Under the pieces are notes generated by a model. It ran no database searches. It saw only the letters and a list, made by a program, of their open reading frames with translations, and had not been told where the DNA came from. A stretch of 64,000 nt of DNA from Mumia sp. Pv4-285 (GTDB taxonomy: Bacteria; Actinomycetota; Actinomycetes; Propionibacteriales; Nocardioidaceae): positions 1,674,001 through 1,738,000 of the forward strand of contig NZ_CP162023.1 of assembly GCF_041320275.1 (NCBI RefSeq). Reading direction: 5' to 3'. The translations under genes and the position numbers were made by a program. How positions within the stretch are numbered: position 1 is the first letter of the stretch; the number at the start of each line of letters is the position of its first letter. Below are positions 45,356-54,927 of this stretch, one piece after another.

Positions 45356-45726
45356 GCACGTTCGACCGCCCCTGCCCGTGCGGGTCCGGCACCTCGTACG
45401 ACGCGTGCTGCGGCCGACTGCACCGCCAGGAGGTGCAGGCGGCCACACCGGAGGAGCTGATGCGCTCGCGGTACGCGGCGTACGCCGTCGGCGACGTCGA
45501 CCACGTCTTCCGGACCTGGCACCCGCGGACGCGTCCCGCCGAGGTCGAGCCGGTGCCGGACCTCGTGTGGGAACTCCTCGAGATCCTGGACGCGACCGAC
45601 GACGAGGTCGAGTTCCGGGCGCACTTCCGGACCCCGGCCGGCCCGGGTGCGATGCACGAGCGGAGCCGGTTCGAGCGGCGTGCCGGGCGTTGGTTCTACG
45701 TCGACGGCGACGTCACGACACCGTGA
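45352..45726 (+). CDS. YchJ-family (UPF0225) SEC-C-type protein
   Basis: This 124-residue protein starts with the zinc-type motif [15 protein letters not shown], followed by [25 protein letters not shown], both diagnostic of YchJ/UPF0225. An NTF2-like fold is expected. Function is unknown. It overlaps uppS by GTGA and its last codons overlap the 3' end of the convergent agmatine deiminase gene by 14 bases. Confidence 0.9.
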   Translation: MSTFDRPCPCGSGTSYDACCGRLHRQEVQAATPEELMRSRYAAYAVGDVDHVFRTWHPRTRPAEVEPVPDLVWELLEILDATDDEVEFRAHFRTPAGPGAMHERSRFERRAGRWFYVDGDVTTP

Positions 45727-46747
45727 GCGGTGCCGGCTGCTGCTGCGTGATGCAGTGGATGCCACCGCCGCGCGCGAACAGCGGGCGGGCGTCTACTCCG
45801 ACCACCTCACGACCGGGGTACTCCTCGCGCAGCACCGCCGCCGCTTCCGCGTCGTGCGGGTCGTCGAACGCGCACGCGACCACTCCGTCGTTGACCACGA
45901 GGTGGTTGACGTACGACCAGTCGACCCAGCCCTCGCCGTCGCGCAGGGTCCGGGGGGCGGGCAGCGCGACCAGTTCCAGGGCGTCGCCGCGGGCGTCGAC
46001 GGCGTCGGCCAGCGACGTACGGATCTCTTCGGAGACCGCATGGTCCGGATGGGTGGCGTCACGCTGGTCGTGCACGAGCACGCGCCCTGCCGACGGGAAC
46101 GTCGCGACGATGTCGACGTGCCCGCGGGTCCCGTAGCGCTCGCTGTCACGCGACAGCCCTCGCGGCAGCCAGATCGTGTGGTCCGCTCCGATCGTGCGTG
46201 CGAGCTCAATCTCGACGGCCGCCCGTGACCAGCCGGGGTTGCGGTGCGGGTCGCGCTGCACGGTCTCCGTGACGAGGACCGTGCCGGCTCCGTCGACGTG
46301 GAAGCCGCCACCCTCGTTGACCATCTGCGAACCGATGCGGGCGACACCCGCCTCCCGCGAGACCACGGCGGCGATCCGCGCGTCGTGGTCCCACCGCGCC
46401 CAGTCCTGCTCACCCCACCCGTTGAACACCCAGTCCACGGCGACGACCGTCCCGTCCTCGCGGTGGACGAACGTCGGCCCGATGTCGCGCATCCACGCGT
46501 CGTTCAGCGGGGCTTCGACGACGTCGACCGCTACGGACAGCCACCGGCGGGCGTCGCGCACGTCCTCCGGGTCGACGACCATCGTCACGGGCGCGAAGTC
46601 GGAGACCGCGTGGGCAACCGCGCTCCACGTCGCGCGGGCCTCCTCCGCCTCCGCTGCCGTGTCGCCGAGCGAGTAGCCGGCGGTCGGGAACGCCATCCAC
46701 ACCCGTTCCTGCGGGGCGGACTCCGCCGGCATCCGGAGCCCGGTCAC
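45713..46747 (-). CDS. aguA: Agmatine deiminase
   Basis: This 344-residue pentein-fold enzyme hydrolyses agmatine to N-carbamoylputrescine and ammonia. The motifs are VWMAFPTAG at the start, LNDAWMRDIGPTFV, NEGGGFHVDG, GHVDIVATF and the catalytic cysteine in ARGGGIHCITQQ. Its GTG start overlaps the stop of the amidase gene as GTGA, so the two enzymes act in sequence from one transcript to make putrescine. No arginine decarboxylase is in the window, so agmatine may be imported or made elsewhere. Confidence 0.94.
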   Translation of the reverse strand: MTGLRMPAESAPQERVWMAFPTAGYSLGDTAAEAEEARATWSAVAHAVSDFAPVTMVVDPEDVRDARRWLSVAVDVVEAPLNDAWMRDIGPTFVHREDGTVVAVDWVFNGWGEQDWARWDHDARIAAVVSREAGVARIGSQMVNEGGGFHVDGAGTVLVTETVQRDPHRNPGWSRAAVEIELARTIGADHTIWLPRGLSRDSERYGTRGHVDIVATFPSAGRVLVHDQRDATHPDHAVSEEIRTSLADAVDARGDALELVALPAPRTLRDGEGWVDWSYVNHLVVNDGVVACAFDDPHDAEAAAVLREEYPGREVVGVDARPLFARGGGIHCITQQQPAPLTVS

Positions 46748-47739
46748 TCCCCGCCGCCGAACGGGCGCTCTGGGTCGACCGGGCGCGTGAGGGCCGCGTA
46801 CGTGTCGGGCCGCCGGGTCCGCAGGAACGGGAACAGGGTCAGCCAGTCGCGACGCTGCGCGAGCGCGAGGTCGGTGACCAGCACGGCCTCCTCGTCACGA
46901 GGTGCCTCGACGAGCACCCGGCCGTACGGGTCGGACACGAACGAGCTGCCGTAGAAGCGGATCGCCCCCTCGTCGCCGGTCCTGTTGGGGACGACCATGA
47001 ACGTGCCGGCGGTGATGCCCTGCGCGGTCACGACCGTCCTGAGCAGCGGCTGCGTGTCGAAGTCGGGGTGGTCCGGCTCCGAGCCGATCGCCGTCGGGTA
47101 GACGAGCACCTCTGCCCCGCCGAGGGCGTACGCACGGGCGACCTCGGGGAACCACTCGTCCCAGCAGGTCGGCAGGCCGACGCGCAGGCCGTCGAGCGCG
47201 GGGACCTCGTGGACGGGGTACGGGTCGGCGGGCGTGCCAGGCCGGAACCACGTGTCCTCGTAGTAGCCGGCGGTCACCGGGATGTGCAGCTTGTCGGTCA
47301 GGGCGACGAGCTCGCCGGCGGGGGAGACGAGGATCGCGGTGTTGAGTCCCCGCTTGTCGGTGACGTCGGAGTCACCGGTGCCGCGCGCGCGACGGAAGAG
47401 CGACGCGTGCACGTGGACGCCGTACGCCGCAGCGGCCCGCGCAGCGAACGCGAAGGTCGGCCCGTCGTGAAGGTCCTCGGCCTCCGCGTCGGGTTCGTCG
47501 CCGGCGCGGACGTCGGCCGGGTAGCGGCTCAGCGTGAGCTCGGGCAGGAAGACGACCCGCGCACCCGCCCCGGCTGCGGTCGCCACGGCGTCGTCGAGGA
47601 CGGCCACCAGCGCGTCCGCGTCGTCGCGCCAGCGGTGCTGGACGACGCCTATCCGCAAGGTGTCGCGGGTGTCCTGCTCGGGGGCCGACGTGTCGACCCG
47701 CGCGAGCGAGGGGAGTGCGGGGGCTGTGACGAGGTGCAT
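46744..47739 (-). CDS. aguB: N-carbamoylputrescine amidase (nitrilase superfamily)
   Basis: This 331-residue carbon-nitrogen hydrolase has the catalytic triad Glu (VVFLPELTLS), Lys (TDKLHIP) and Cys (GLPTCWDEWFPE). GYYEDTWFRPG is typical of AguB. It converts N-carbamoylputrescine to putrescine, ammonia and carbon dioxide. The first 30 residues are an extension before LRIGVVQHRW. The ATG at 47739 has GAGGAG upstream; the frame continues further without features. It is the first gene of the aguB-aguA pair. Confidence 0.92.
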   Translation of the reverse strand: MHLVTAPALPSLARVDTSAPEQDTRDTLRIGVVQHRWRDDADALVAVLDDAVATAAGAGARVVFLPELTLSRYPADVRAGDEPDAEAEDLHDGPTFAFAARAAAAYGVHVHASLFRRARGTGDSDVTDKRGLNTAILVSPAGELVALTDKLHIPVTAGYYEDTWFRPGTPADPYPVHEVPALDGLRVGLPTCWDEWFPEVARAYALGGAEVLVYPTAIGSEPDHPDFDTQPLLRTVVTAQGITAGTFMVVPNRTGDEGAIRFYGSSFVSDPYGRVLVEAPRDEEAVLVTDLALAQRRDWLTLFPFLRTRRPDTYAALTRPVDPERPFGGGE

Positions 47740-47803
47740 CGCGTCCACTCCTCGACTGTGGGTGAGGACCACACCGTATCCCGGCGCGGATAGGCTGAAC
47801 CTC

Positions 47804-48583
47804 GTGCGTATCGCAAGGTTCACCACCGATGAGGACCCCCGCTTCGGCATCGTCGGCGAGGCCGACGGAGAGACGGTGATCGCCGCGATCACCGGCGACC
47901 CGTTGTACGCCGGCGTCCAGCTGACCGGCGAGAAGATCGCCCTCGACGACGTCCGGCTGCTCGCGCCGGTCCTGCCGCGGAGCAAGGTCGTCGGCATCGG
48001 GCGCAACTACGCCGCCCACGCCGCCGAGCTCGGCAACGAGGTCCCGGCCGAGCCGCTGGTCTTCCTCAAGCCCAACACGAGCGTGACCGGGCCGGGCGAC
48101 CCGATCATCTACCCCGACTTCACCAAGGAGCTGAGCTACGAGGGAGAGCTCGCTGTCGTGATCAGCCGGATCTGCAAGGACGTGCCCGCCGAGTCGGCCG
48201 CGCAGGTCATCCACGGCTACACCGTCGCCAACGACGTGACCGCACGCGACCTCCAGAAGTCGGACGGCCAGTGGAGCCGCGCGAAGGGGTCCGACGGATT
48301 CTGCCCGCTCGGCCCCTGGATCGAGACCGACCTCGACCCGAGCGACCTGCGCGTGACGACCACCGTCGGAGACCGCGTGGTGCAGGACGGGCGCACCTCC
48401 TCCATGGTCGTCGGCGTGCCGGCACTCATCGCGTACGTGTCCAGCTTCATGACGCTGCTCCCGGGCGACGTCATCCTCACCGGCACCCCAGAGGGTGTCG
48501 GTCCCATGAACCCTGGTGACGAGGTCAGCGTCACCGTCGAGGGCATCGGAACCCTGACCAACAAGGTGGTTTCAAGTGACTGA
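47804..48583 (+). CDS. Fumarylacetoacetate hydrolase-family protein
   Basis: This 259-residue FAH-family enzyme has [14 protein letters not shown], the metal-binding [14 protein letters not shown] and NDVTARDLQ, and the C-terminal [18 protein letters not shown]. The family includes acylpyruvases and oxaloacetate decarboxylases; the substrate here is unknown. It precedes gltX as in mycobacteria and overlaps it by eight bases. The GTG at 47804 lies seven bases after TAGGCT (47791-47796), a leaderless start that probably serves gltX too. Confidence 0.93.
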   Translation: MRIARFTTDEDPRFGIVGEADGETVIAAITGDPLYAGVQLTGEKIALDDVRLLAPVLPRSKVVGIGRNYAAHAAELGNEVPAEPLVFLKPNTSVTGPGDPIIYPDFTKELSYEGELAVVISRICKDVPAESAAQVIHGYTVANDVTARDLQKSDGQWSRAKGSDGFCPLGPWIETDLDPSDLRVTTTVGDRVVQDGRTSSMVVGVPALIAYVSSFMTLLPGDVILTGTPEGVGPMNPGDEVSVTVEGIGTLTNKVVSSD

Positions 48584-50063
48584 GTCCAGCCGCGCTGTCC
48601 GCGTGCGCTTCTGCCCGTCCCCGACGGGCAACCTGCACGTCGGCAACGTCCGGACGGCGCTGTTCAACTGGGCGTTCGCCCGCCACCACGGCGGCACGTT
48701 CGTCTTCCGCGTCGAGGACACCGACGCCGCGCGCGACTCGGAGGAGTCCTACCAAGGGCTGCTCGACGCGCTGCGCTGGCTCGGGCTCGACTGGGACGAG
48801 GGGCCGGAGGTCGGCGGCGACCTCGGCCCGTACCGCCAGTCCGAGCGCATGCCCCTCTACACGGAGGTGGCCGAGAAGCTCGTCGCCGCCGGCTACGCCT
48901 ACTACGCGTACGACACCCCGGAGGAGCTCGAGCAGCGCCGCGAGGCCGCGCGTGCGGAGGGGCGTTCGAGCGGCTACGACGGCCTGCACCGCGACCTCAC
49001 CGACGAGCAGCGCGCCGCGTACGAGGCCGAGGGCCGCAAGCCCGTCGTCCGGTTCCGGATGCCCGACGAGGCGATCGTGTTCACCGACCTCGTCCGCGGC
49101 GAGGTGACCTTCGAGCCGGAGCACGTCTCCGACTACGTGATCATGCGCGCCAACGGCCAGCCGCTCTACACCCTGACCAACCCTGTCGACGACGCGACGA
49201 TGGGCATCACGCACGTGCTCCGCGGCGAGGACCTGCTGAGCTCGACGCCTCGCCAGATCCCGCTGCACCGTGCGCTCGTCGAGCTGGGCATCGGCGAGGG
49301 TGTCGTCCCCGAGTACGGCCACCTGCCGTTCGTGATGGGGCCGGGCAACCGCAAGCTGTCGAAGCGCGACCCCGGTGGCGGCCTCGCGGACTACCGTGAC
49401 CGCGGCTTCCTGCCCGAGGGTCTCCTCAACTACCTCGCGCTGCTCGGCTGGTCGATCGGCGGCGACCGCGAGATCTTCTCGCTCCAGGAGATGGCCGAGG
49501 CGTTCGACATCGGCCGCGTCAACCCGAACCCCGCGCAGTTCGACCCCAAGAAGTGCGAGGCGGTCAACGCGCACCACATCCGTGACCTCGGGGTCGAGGA
49601 GCTGGCGGCGCGGCTGGTCCCGTACCTCGTCGGTGCGGGTCTCCTCGGTGCCGAGCCGTCCGAGGACGACCTCGCCCTGCTCGCCGCCGCGACACCCCTG
49701 GTCAGCGAGCGCATCACGGTCCTGAGCGAGGCCGTCGACATGCTGGCGTTCCTGTTCGTGTCGGAGGACGCCTTCACGGTCGACCCCGATGACGGCGCGA
49801 AGACGCTGACCGAGGACGGTCTCGCGGTGGTCCGCTCGGCCCGCGACGCGCTCGCTGCGCTCGACTCGTTCGACACGGCGTCGATCGAAGCGGCCCTTCG
49901 TGCTGCGCTGGTCGACGGGATGGGCCTCAAGCCACGCAACGCGTTCGGCCCGGTGCGTGTGGCCGTGTCCGGCCGCCGCATCTCGCCGCCGCTGTTCGAG
50001 TCGATCGAGCTGCTGGGGAAGGACCGCACTCTGGGTCGCCTGGAGCGCGCACTCACTGCCTGA
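48576..50063 (+). CDS. gltX: Glutamyl-tRNA synthetase
   Basis: This 495-residue class I synthetase has a HIGH-type motif in [21 protein letters not shown] and a KMSKS-type motif in GNRKLSKRD, with the anticodon-binding helical domain after about residue 330. It charges tRNA-Glu and, in actinobacteria that use GatCAB, also misacylates tRNA-Gln. Both tRNA-Gln and tRNA-Glu genes follow within 500 bp. The start is a GTG inside the FAH gene. Confidence 0.97.
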   Translation: MTESSRAVRVRFCPSPTGNLHVGNVRTALFNWAFARHHGGTFVFRVEDTDAARDSEESYQGLLDALRWLGLDWDEGPEVGGDLGPYRQSERMPLYTEVAEKLVAAGYAYYAYDTPEELEQRREAARAEGRSSGYDGLHRDLTDEQRAAYEAEGRKPVVRFRMPDEAIVFTDLVRGEVTFEPEHVSDYVIMRANGQPLYTLTNPVDDATMGITHVLRGEDLLSSTPRQIPLHRALVELGIGEGVVPEYGHLPFVMGPGNRKLSKRDPGGGLADYRDRGFLPEGLLNYLALLGWSIGGDREIFSLQEMAEAFDIGRVNPNPAQFDPKKCEAVNAHHIRDLGVEELAARLVPYLVGAGLLGAEPSEDDLALLAAATPLVSERITVLSEAVDMLAFLFVSEDAFTVDPDDGAKTLTEDGLAVVRSARDALAALDSFDTASIEAALRAALVDGMGLKPRNAFGPVRVAVSGRRISPPLFESIELLGKDRTLGRLERALTA

Positions 50064-50100
50064 TCCGATTGCCGATCGAGGCGCGAGAGCCGGCCCCGGC

Positions 50101-50206
50101 GTGAGAATCCTCACGTCGGGGCCGTTCTCGTCCAGGGGTACCCCAGCGAAAGCCCACGTCCCCGAGCGAGCAGACTCGGGGCGGTCCGGTTCCGCTGGGG
50201 TACCCC
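50101..50206 (+). other. Structured intergenic region after gltX
   Basis: The 291 bp between gltX and tRNA-Gln holds three structures. GTGAG/CTCAC surround a 4-nt loop (50101-50114). Perfect 14-bp inverted arms GGGGTACCCCAGCG (50135-50148) pair with 50193-50206. Between them a 7-bp hairpin, CCCCGAG/CTCGGGG (50160-50166/50175-50181), folds inside. No open frame of interest was seen. It may be the gltX terminator or a small structured RNA. Confidence 0.5.
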
Positions 50207-50284
50207 GCCCATCGGGATGCGCGAGGCTCGTCGGGCGCAATCCTTGGCTGACCTGCGACGATGCCGCCTCGGGCACCCCCGGAT

Positions 50285-50313
50285 TTGGGTCGTACGAAGG
50301 CGTCCGGTAGTGT
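50285..50313 (+). promoter_or_regulatory. tRNA-Gln promoter
   Basis: -35 TTGGGT (50285-50290), 17-nt spacer, -10 TAGTGT (50308-50313). Initiation near 50320 leaves a 35-nt leader before the tRNA. A further -10, TAGGCT (50452-50457), lies just before tRNA-Glu and may give it separate transcription. Confidence 0.55.
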
Positions 50314-50354
50314 TCTTCTCGGTTCGGAGGCCGCAAGGAGCCGGACCAAAGCCA

Positions 50355-50426
50355 TGGGGTATGGGGTAATTGGCAGCCCGTCGGTTTCTGGCACCGTTAG
50401 TCTAGGTTCGAGTCCTAGTACCCCAG
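50355..50426 (+). tRNA. tRNA-Gln (anticodon CTG)
   Basis: The cloverleaf is complete. Acceptor TGGGGTA pairs with TACCCCA, the anticodon loop is TTCTGGC giving CTG (reads CAG), and the T arm is CTAGG-TTCGAGT-CCTAG. Total length is 72 nt with discriminator G. The first acceptor pair is the weak U-A found in many bacterial tRNA-Gln species, a recognition feature. CCA is not encoded. Confidence 0.95.
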
Positions 50427-50470
50427 CGAGAGGGACCTCCGGCACGTCCGGTAGGCTTCTTTCACCACCA

Positions 50471-50543
50471 GGCCCCGTTGTGTAGCGGCCTAGCACGCCG
50501 CCCTCTCAAGGCGGTAGCGCGGGTTCGAATCCCGTCGGGGCTA
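50471..50543 (+). tRNA. tRNA-Glu (anticodon CTC)
   Basis: The cloverleaf is complete. Acceptor GGCCCCG pairs with CGGGGCT (first pair G-U), the anticodon loop CTCTCAA gives CTC (reads GAG), and the T loop is TTCGAAT. Length is 73 nt with discriminator A; CCA is not encoded. It lies 44 bp after tRNA-Gln and close to its synthetase gltX. Confidence 0.95.
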
Positions 50544-50547
50544 CAAC

Positions 50548-50588
50548 AGGCGCCCGAGTCCACCAGGACTCGGGCGCCTTTGTGTTTC
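50548..50588 (+). terminator. Rho-independent terminator after the tRNA pair
   Basis: The stem AGGCGCCCGAGTCC (50548-50561) / GGACTCGGGCGCCT (50566-50579), 14 bp with a 4-nt loop, is followed by TTGTGTTT. It starts four bases after tRNA-Glu. Confidence 0.88.
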
Positions 50589-50682
50589 CCGCCGACAGCA
50601 GTTCTTGCGCGGCTCGTGCGCCTTCCACGGTGATGTCCGATTTCCGCTAGGAATGCGGGTCGGCGGGAGTCATGCTGGAGCC

Positions 50683-52167
50683 ATGATCGATGACGAGGAC
50701 CGCTGCTACCGCGCAGTCAGCGCGAAGGATGCCCGGTTCGACGGGGTCTTCTACACCGCCGTGACGAGCACCGGCATCTACTGCCGGCCGTCCTGCCCCG
50801 CACGGACGCCGAAGCGTGAGAACGTCCGCTTCTACGCGACCGCGGCCGCCGCTCACGACGCCGGGTTCCGCGCGTGCCGGCGCTGCCGCCCCGATGCCGC
50901 GCCGGGGTCGCCCGAGTGGGACATCCGCACGGACACCGTCGGCCGGGCGATGCGGCTGATCCGGGACGGCGTCGTGGAGCGCGACGGCGTGGCCGGTCTC
51001 GCCGCTCGGCTCGGCTACACCACGCGTCACGTCCACCGCATGCTGCTCGACGGGGTCGGCGCCGGCCCTCTCGCGATCGCACGGAGCAACCGCGCGCACC
51101 ACGCCCGCATCCTGCTCGAGACGACGGACGTGCCCGTGACCGACGTCGCGTTCGCCGCTGGGTTCGCGTCGGTCCGTCAGTTCAACGACACTCTGCGCAC
51201 GGTCTACGACGCCACGCCGTCGACGCTTCGGCAGAAGGCGCGACACCGCACCAGCAAGCCGGCTGCCGACAGGGTCGCCGGCCGCATCAGCCTCCGCCTG
51301 GCCGTCCGCGCGCCCTTCGCGTACGAGCCGCTCCTGAGCTTCCTCGCCCTCCGCGCCGTTCCCGGGCTCGAGACGGTGGAGGGTGGCACGTACGCGCGCA
51401 CGCTGCGGCTGCCGTACGGGTTCGGTGTCGTCGCCCTGACGCCCGCGCACGACCACGTCCGGTGCGAGCTCGAGCTGAGCGACCTGCGCGACACGATGAC
51501 CGCCGTCGCGCGCTGCCGCAGCCTGCTGGACCTCGACGCGGACCCCGTGGCGATCGATGACGCGCTGGCGGCGGACCCGCTCCTCCGTGACGCCGTCGCT
51601 GCGGCACCGGGGCTGCGGGTCCCCGGGCACGTCGACGGGTACGAGCTGGCGATCCGCGCCGTCGTCGGGCAGCAGGTGTCGGTCGCCGGCGCTCGGACCA
51701 CCCTCGCGCGGATCGTGCACGCGCACGGCACGCCGATCGAGCAGCAAGCGCATCCGCTGGCGGAGGCGTACGCGCTGGAGCGGGTGTTCCCCGAGCCCGA
51801 TGTGCTGTCATCGGTCGACGCCACGACGCTCGGGATGCCCCGCTCACGTGCGGCCACCGTGCTCGCCGTCGCCGACGCGGTCGCCGTCGGCAAGATCGAC
51901 ATCGGCCCGAGCGCCGATCGTGCCTCGCTGAGGGACCAGCTGCTCGAGCTGCGGGGGATCGGGCCGTGGACCGCCGACTACGTCCTGATGCGTGCTGCGC
52001 GCGACCCCGACGTCCTGCTCGCGACCGACCTGGTGATCAGGCGCCGGCTCGACGCGCTCGTGCCCCGCTCCGCCACCGACGACCCCACCGCCCGATGGAG
52101 CCCGTGGCGCTCGTACGCCGCGATGCACCTGTGGGCCCTTCCCGCCACGACCGAGAGGCAGTCATGA
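50683..52167 (+). CDS. AdaA-type regulator fused to AlkA DNA-3-methyladenine glycosylase
   Basis: This 494-residue fusion has an N-terminal Ada zinc domain with Cys34, Cys38, Cys65 and Cys68 ([25 protein letters not shown]), Cys34 being the expected methylphosphotriester acceptor. An AraC-type HTH (about 85-190) follows, then an AlkA glycosylase (about 200-494) with the helix-hairpin-helix [14 protein letters not shown] and catalytic Asp in [10 protein letters not shown]. It would sense and repair alkylation damage. The ATG at 50683 follows CATGCT by six bases and has GGAG. ogt overlaps its stop (ATGA), so both repair genes are induced together. Confidence 0.92.
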   Translation: MIDDEDRCYRAVSAKDARFDGVFYTAVTSTGIYCRPSCPARTPKRENVRFYATAAAAHDAGFRACRRCRPDAAPGSPEWDIRTDTVGRAMRLIRDGVVERDGVAGLAARLGYTTRHVHRMLLDGVGAGPLAIARSNRAHHARILLETTDVPVTDVAFAAGFASVRQFNDTLRTVYDATPSTLRQKARHRTSKPAADRVAGRISLRLAVRAPFAYEPLLSFLALRAVPGLETVEGGTYARTLRLPYGFGVVALTPAHDHVRCELELSDLRDTMTAVARCRSLLDLDADPVAIDDALAADPLLRDAVAAAPGLRVPGHVDGYELAIRAVVGQQVSVAGARTTLARIVHAHGTPIEQQAHPLAEAYALERVFPEPDVLSSVDATTLGMPRSRAATVLAVADAVAVGKIDIGPSADRASLRDQLLELRGIGPWTADYVLMRAARDPDVLLATDLVIRRRLDALVPRSATDDPTARWSPWRSYAAMHLWALPATTERQS

Positions 52168-52646
52168 ACGAGACGACCGACCGCTACGCGTACCTCGACT
52201 CCCCGATCGGTGGCCTGCGCGTCCACAGCGACGGGGCAGGCATCACCGAGATCGACTTCGACGCGCACGAGGACGGGGGTGAGTCCCACGACGCCGTCCT
52301 CGACGCCGCAGTGGCCCAGCTCCGTGAGTACTTCGCCGGCGAGCGGACGACCTTCGACCTCCCGCTCGGTCCGCAGAAGGGTTCGGCGTTCCAGCGCTCG
52401 GTCTGGAAGGCGCTGTGCGAGATCCCGTACGGAAAGACCGCCACGTACGGCCAGCTGGCTGCAGAGCTCGAGCTGGGCCCCTTCGGCGCCCGGGCCGTCG
52501 GCTCGGCCAACGGGTCCAACCCGATCCCGATCATCGTGCCGTGCCACCGCGTCATCGGCGCGAACGGGACGCTCACGGGCTATGCGGGTGGGCTGGAGCG
52601 CAAGCAGGCGCTGCTCGACCTCGAGCAGGGCCCTGGCCTCTTCTGA
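52164..52646 (+). CDS. ogt: Methylated-DNA-protein-cysteine methyltransferase
   Basis: This 160-residue suicide enzyme removes methyl groups from O6-methylguanine. The active cysteine is in [10 protein letters not shown], preceded by the helix-turn-helix [17 protein letters not shown] and followed by [15 protein letters not shown]. It provides the O6 activity missing from the adaA-alkA fusion upstream, to which it is translationally coupled. It ends nine bases from the convergent iclR stop. Confidence 0.95.
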   Translation: MNETTDRYAYLDSPIGGLRVHSDGAGITEIDFDAHEDGGESHDAVLDAAVAQLREYFAGERTTFDLPLGPQKGSAFQRSVWKALCEIPYGKTATYGQLAAELELGPFGARAVGSANGSNPIPIIVPCHRVIGANGTLTGYAGGLERKQALLDLEQGPGLF

Positions 52647-52654
52647 CCCGTCGT

Positions 52655-53374
52655 CTACTCGCCGTTGCGCCGCAGCGACTGCGAGAGCCGCTCGGCAGCG
52701 GCCACCACGGCCGGGGCGTGCATCCGTCCTGGCTGGCGGGTGAGCCGCTCGAGCGGCCCGGAGACGGACACGGCGGCGATCACCTTGCCCGAGGGGGAGC
52801 GGACGCTCGCCGAGACCGAACCGATGCCGGTCTCGCGCTCACCGACGCTCTGCGCCCAGCCGCGACGGCGCACCTGCGAGAGCGCCGCAGCGGTGAACGC
52901 GGCGTTCTGGAGGCCTCGGTTCATCCGCTCCGGATCCTCCCACGCAAGCAGGATCTGGGCGGCCGACCCGGCCCGCATCGTCAGCTGGCTGCCGACCGGG
53001 ACGGTGTCGCGCAGGCCGGTCGGACGCTCGGCCGCGGCGACGCAGATCCGGTAGTCGCCCTGGCGCCGGAAAAGCTGGGCCGACTCGCCGGTGATGTCGC
53101 GCAGCCGCGCCAGCACAGGGCCGGCGGCGGCGAGGAGACGATCCTCGCCGGCTGCTGCGGACAGCTCGGCAAGACGTGGTCCGAGGACGAAACGGCCCTG
53201 CATGTCTCGCGCGACGAGCCGGTGGTGCTCGAGAGCGACCGCCAGCCGGTGGGCCGTCGGGCGGGCCAGGCCGGTGCTCGAGACGAGGCCGGCGAGCGTG
53301 GCTGGACCGGCTTCGAGGGCCGACAAGACCAGTGCGGCTTTATCAAGCACGCCGACTCCGCTAGAGTTGTCCAT
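52655..53374 (-). CDS. IclR-family regulator of leuCD (NdgR/LtbR type)
   Basis: This 239-residue IclR protein has an N-terminal winged helix ([42 protein letters not shown]) and a GAF-like effector domain with [35 protein letters not shown]. Divergent placement from leuC is conserved in actinobacteria, where the orthologue controls leucine and other amino-acid genes. The ATG at 53374 is six bases after CAATAT (minus strand). TTGCAT at 53404-53409 provides the -35. Tandem operator-like repeats cover that -35, so it is probably autorepressed. Confidence 0.93.
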   Translation of the reverse strand: MDNSSGVGVLDKAALVLSALEAGPATLAGLVSSTGLARPTAHRLAVALEHHRLVARDMQGRFVLGPRLAELSAAAGEDRLLAAAGPVLARLRDITGESAQLFRRQGDYRICVAAAERPTGLRDTVPVGSQLTMRAGSAAQILLAWEDPERMNRGLQNAAFTAAALSQVRRRGWAQSVGERETGIGSVSASVRSPSGKVIAAVSVSGPLERLTRQPGRMHAPAVVAAAERLSQSLRRNGE

Positions 53375-53380
53375 GCCTTG

Positions 53381-53425
53381 ATATTGCCGTCTCGCATTGT
53401 GAAATGCAAGCACTGTGAAATGCAG
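53381..53425. promoter_or_regulatory. iclR promoter and tandem operator repeats in the iclR-leuC gap
   Basis: Two tandem 16-bp repeats, GCATTGTGAAATGCAA (53394-53409) and GCACTGTGAAATGCAG (53410-53425), are 14/16 identical. The first is a perfect GCATT-N4-AATGC palindrome. Leftward iclR promoter elements are -35 TTGCAT (53404-53409), 17-nt spacer and -10 CAATAT (53381-53386). The repeats overlap the -35 of iclR and lie upstream of leuC. The leuC promoter itself is not clear. Confidence 0.65.
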
Positions 53426-53497
53426 GCGAAGAGGCCGAGCGGGAGATCGCTCGTCGAGACCGGTCCGACGACGGACCACGTGGAAGAGGAGAGAGCA

Positions 53498-54904
53498 ATG
53501 GGCAAGACCCTTGCGCAGAAGGTGTGGGACGAGCATGTCGTACGGCGTGCCGACGGAGAGCCGGACCTGCTCTTCATCGACCTCCACCTCATCCACGAGG
53601 TGACCAGCCCGCAGGCCTTCGACGGGCTGCGCCTCGCCGGCCGTCAGGTGCGCCGTCCCGACCTGACGCTGGCCACCGAGGACCACAACATCCCGACGAC
53701 CGACCTCGACAAGCCGATCGCCGACCCGGTCTCGCGGACGCAGGTCGAGACCCTGCGTCGCAACTGCGAGGAGTTCGGCGTCCGCCTGCACCCCATGGGT
53801 GACATCGAGCAGGGCATCGTGCACGTCGTCGGACCGCAGCTCGGTCTGACCCAGCCGGGTACGACCGTGGTGTGCGGCGACTCGCACACGGCGACGCACG
53901 GCGCGTTCGGCGCCCTCGCCTTCGGCATCGGGACGAGCGAGGTCGAGCACGTCCTCGCGACGCAGACGCTGCCGCAGGCCAAGCCGAGGACGATGGCCGT
54001 GGAGGTCGTCGGCGAGCTGCCCGACGGCGCCTCCGCCAAGGACCTGGTGCTGGCCCTGATCACGCAGGAGACCACCGGCGGCGGCCAGGGCTACATCGTC
54101 GAGTACCGCGGCGAGGCGATCCGCCGGCTCTCGATGGAAGCGCGGATGACCGTCTGCAACATGTCGATCGAGTGGGGCGCGAAGGCCGGCATGATCGCGC
54201 CGGACGAGACCACGTTCGCCTTCCTCCAAGGCCGCCCGCACGCACCCCAGGGTGCCGACTGGGACGCCGCCGTCGCGCACTGGCGGACGCTGGTGACCGA
54301 CGACGACGCGGAGTTCGACAAGGTCGTGACCCTGGACGCGTCCGCAGTGACGCCGTTCGTCACCTGGGGCACCAACCCGGGGCAGGGAGCGCCGTTGTCG
54401 GCTACCGTCCCCTCGCCGGAGGACTTCGACGACCCGAGCGAGCGCGTCGCGGCCGAGCGGGCCCTCGACTACATGGGCCTGACCGCCGGCATGCCGCTGC
54501 GCGACATCACCGTCGACACCGTCTTCGTCGGCTCGTGCACCAACGGTCGCATGGAGGACCTGCGGACCGCCGCGAAGATCGTCGAGGGCCGCAAGGTCGC
54601 CGACTCGACCCGCATGCTGGTGGTGCCCGGGTCGGTCCGCGTCCGGCTGGAGGCCGAGCAGGAAGGCCTCGACGTCATCTTCAAGGAGGCCGGCGCGGAG
54701 TGGCGCGGTGCCGGGTGCTCGATGTGCCTCGGCATGAACCCTGACCAGCTCACGCCCGGCGAGCGCAGCGCGTCGACGTCGAACCGCAACTTCGAGGGGC
54801 GCCAGGGCAAGGGCGGACGCACCCACCTGGTCTCGCCGGAGGTGGCCGCTGCGACGGCGATCCTCGGACACCTCGCCTCACCTGCCGACCTCGTCAACGC
54901 CTGA
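53498..54904 (+). CDS. leuC: 3-isopropylmalate dehydratase large subunit
   Basis: This 468-residue aconitase-family subunit carries the [4Fe-4S] cluster ligands in VGSCTNGR and [12 protein letters not shown], and the substrate-binding [31 protein letters not shown]. With LeuD it isomerises 2-isopropylmalate to 3-isopropylmalate in leucine synthesis. The ATG at 53498 has GAGGAGAGAG upstream. leuD follows after 23 bases. The divergent IclR protein is the likely regulator. Confidence 0.97.
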   Translation: MGKTLAQKVWDEHVVRRADGEPDLLFIDLHLIHEVTSPQAFDGLRLAGRQVRRPDLTLATEDHNIPTTDLDKPIADPVSRTQVETLRRNCEEFGVRLHPMGDIEQGIVHVVGPQLGLTQPGTTVVCGDSHTATHGAFGALAFGIGTSEVEHVLATQTLPQAKPRTMAVEVVGELPDGASAKDLVLALITQETTGGGQGYIVEYRGEAIRRLSMEARMTVCNMSIEWGAKAGMIAPDETTFAFLQGRPHAPQGADWDAAVAHWRTLVTDDDAEFDKVVTLDASAVTPFVTWGTNPGQGAPLSATVPSPEDFDDPSERVAAERALDYMGLTAGMPLRDITVDTVFVGSCTNGRMEDLRTAAKIVEGRKVADSTRMLVVPGSVRVRLEAEQEGLDVIFKEAGAEWRGAGCSMCLGMNPDQLTPGERSASTSNRNFEGRQGKGGRTHLVSPEVAAATAILGHLASPADLVNA

Positions 54905-54927
54905 CCCCGTACCGGACGGAAACGCTC

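Noticed and set aside
50053-50496. Minus-strand frame over the gltX-tRNA gap and both hairpins
   Set aside because: It runs antisense through a tRNA gene and the structured region, with no recognisable protein features.
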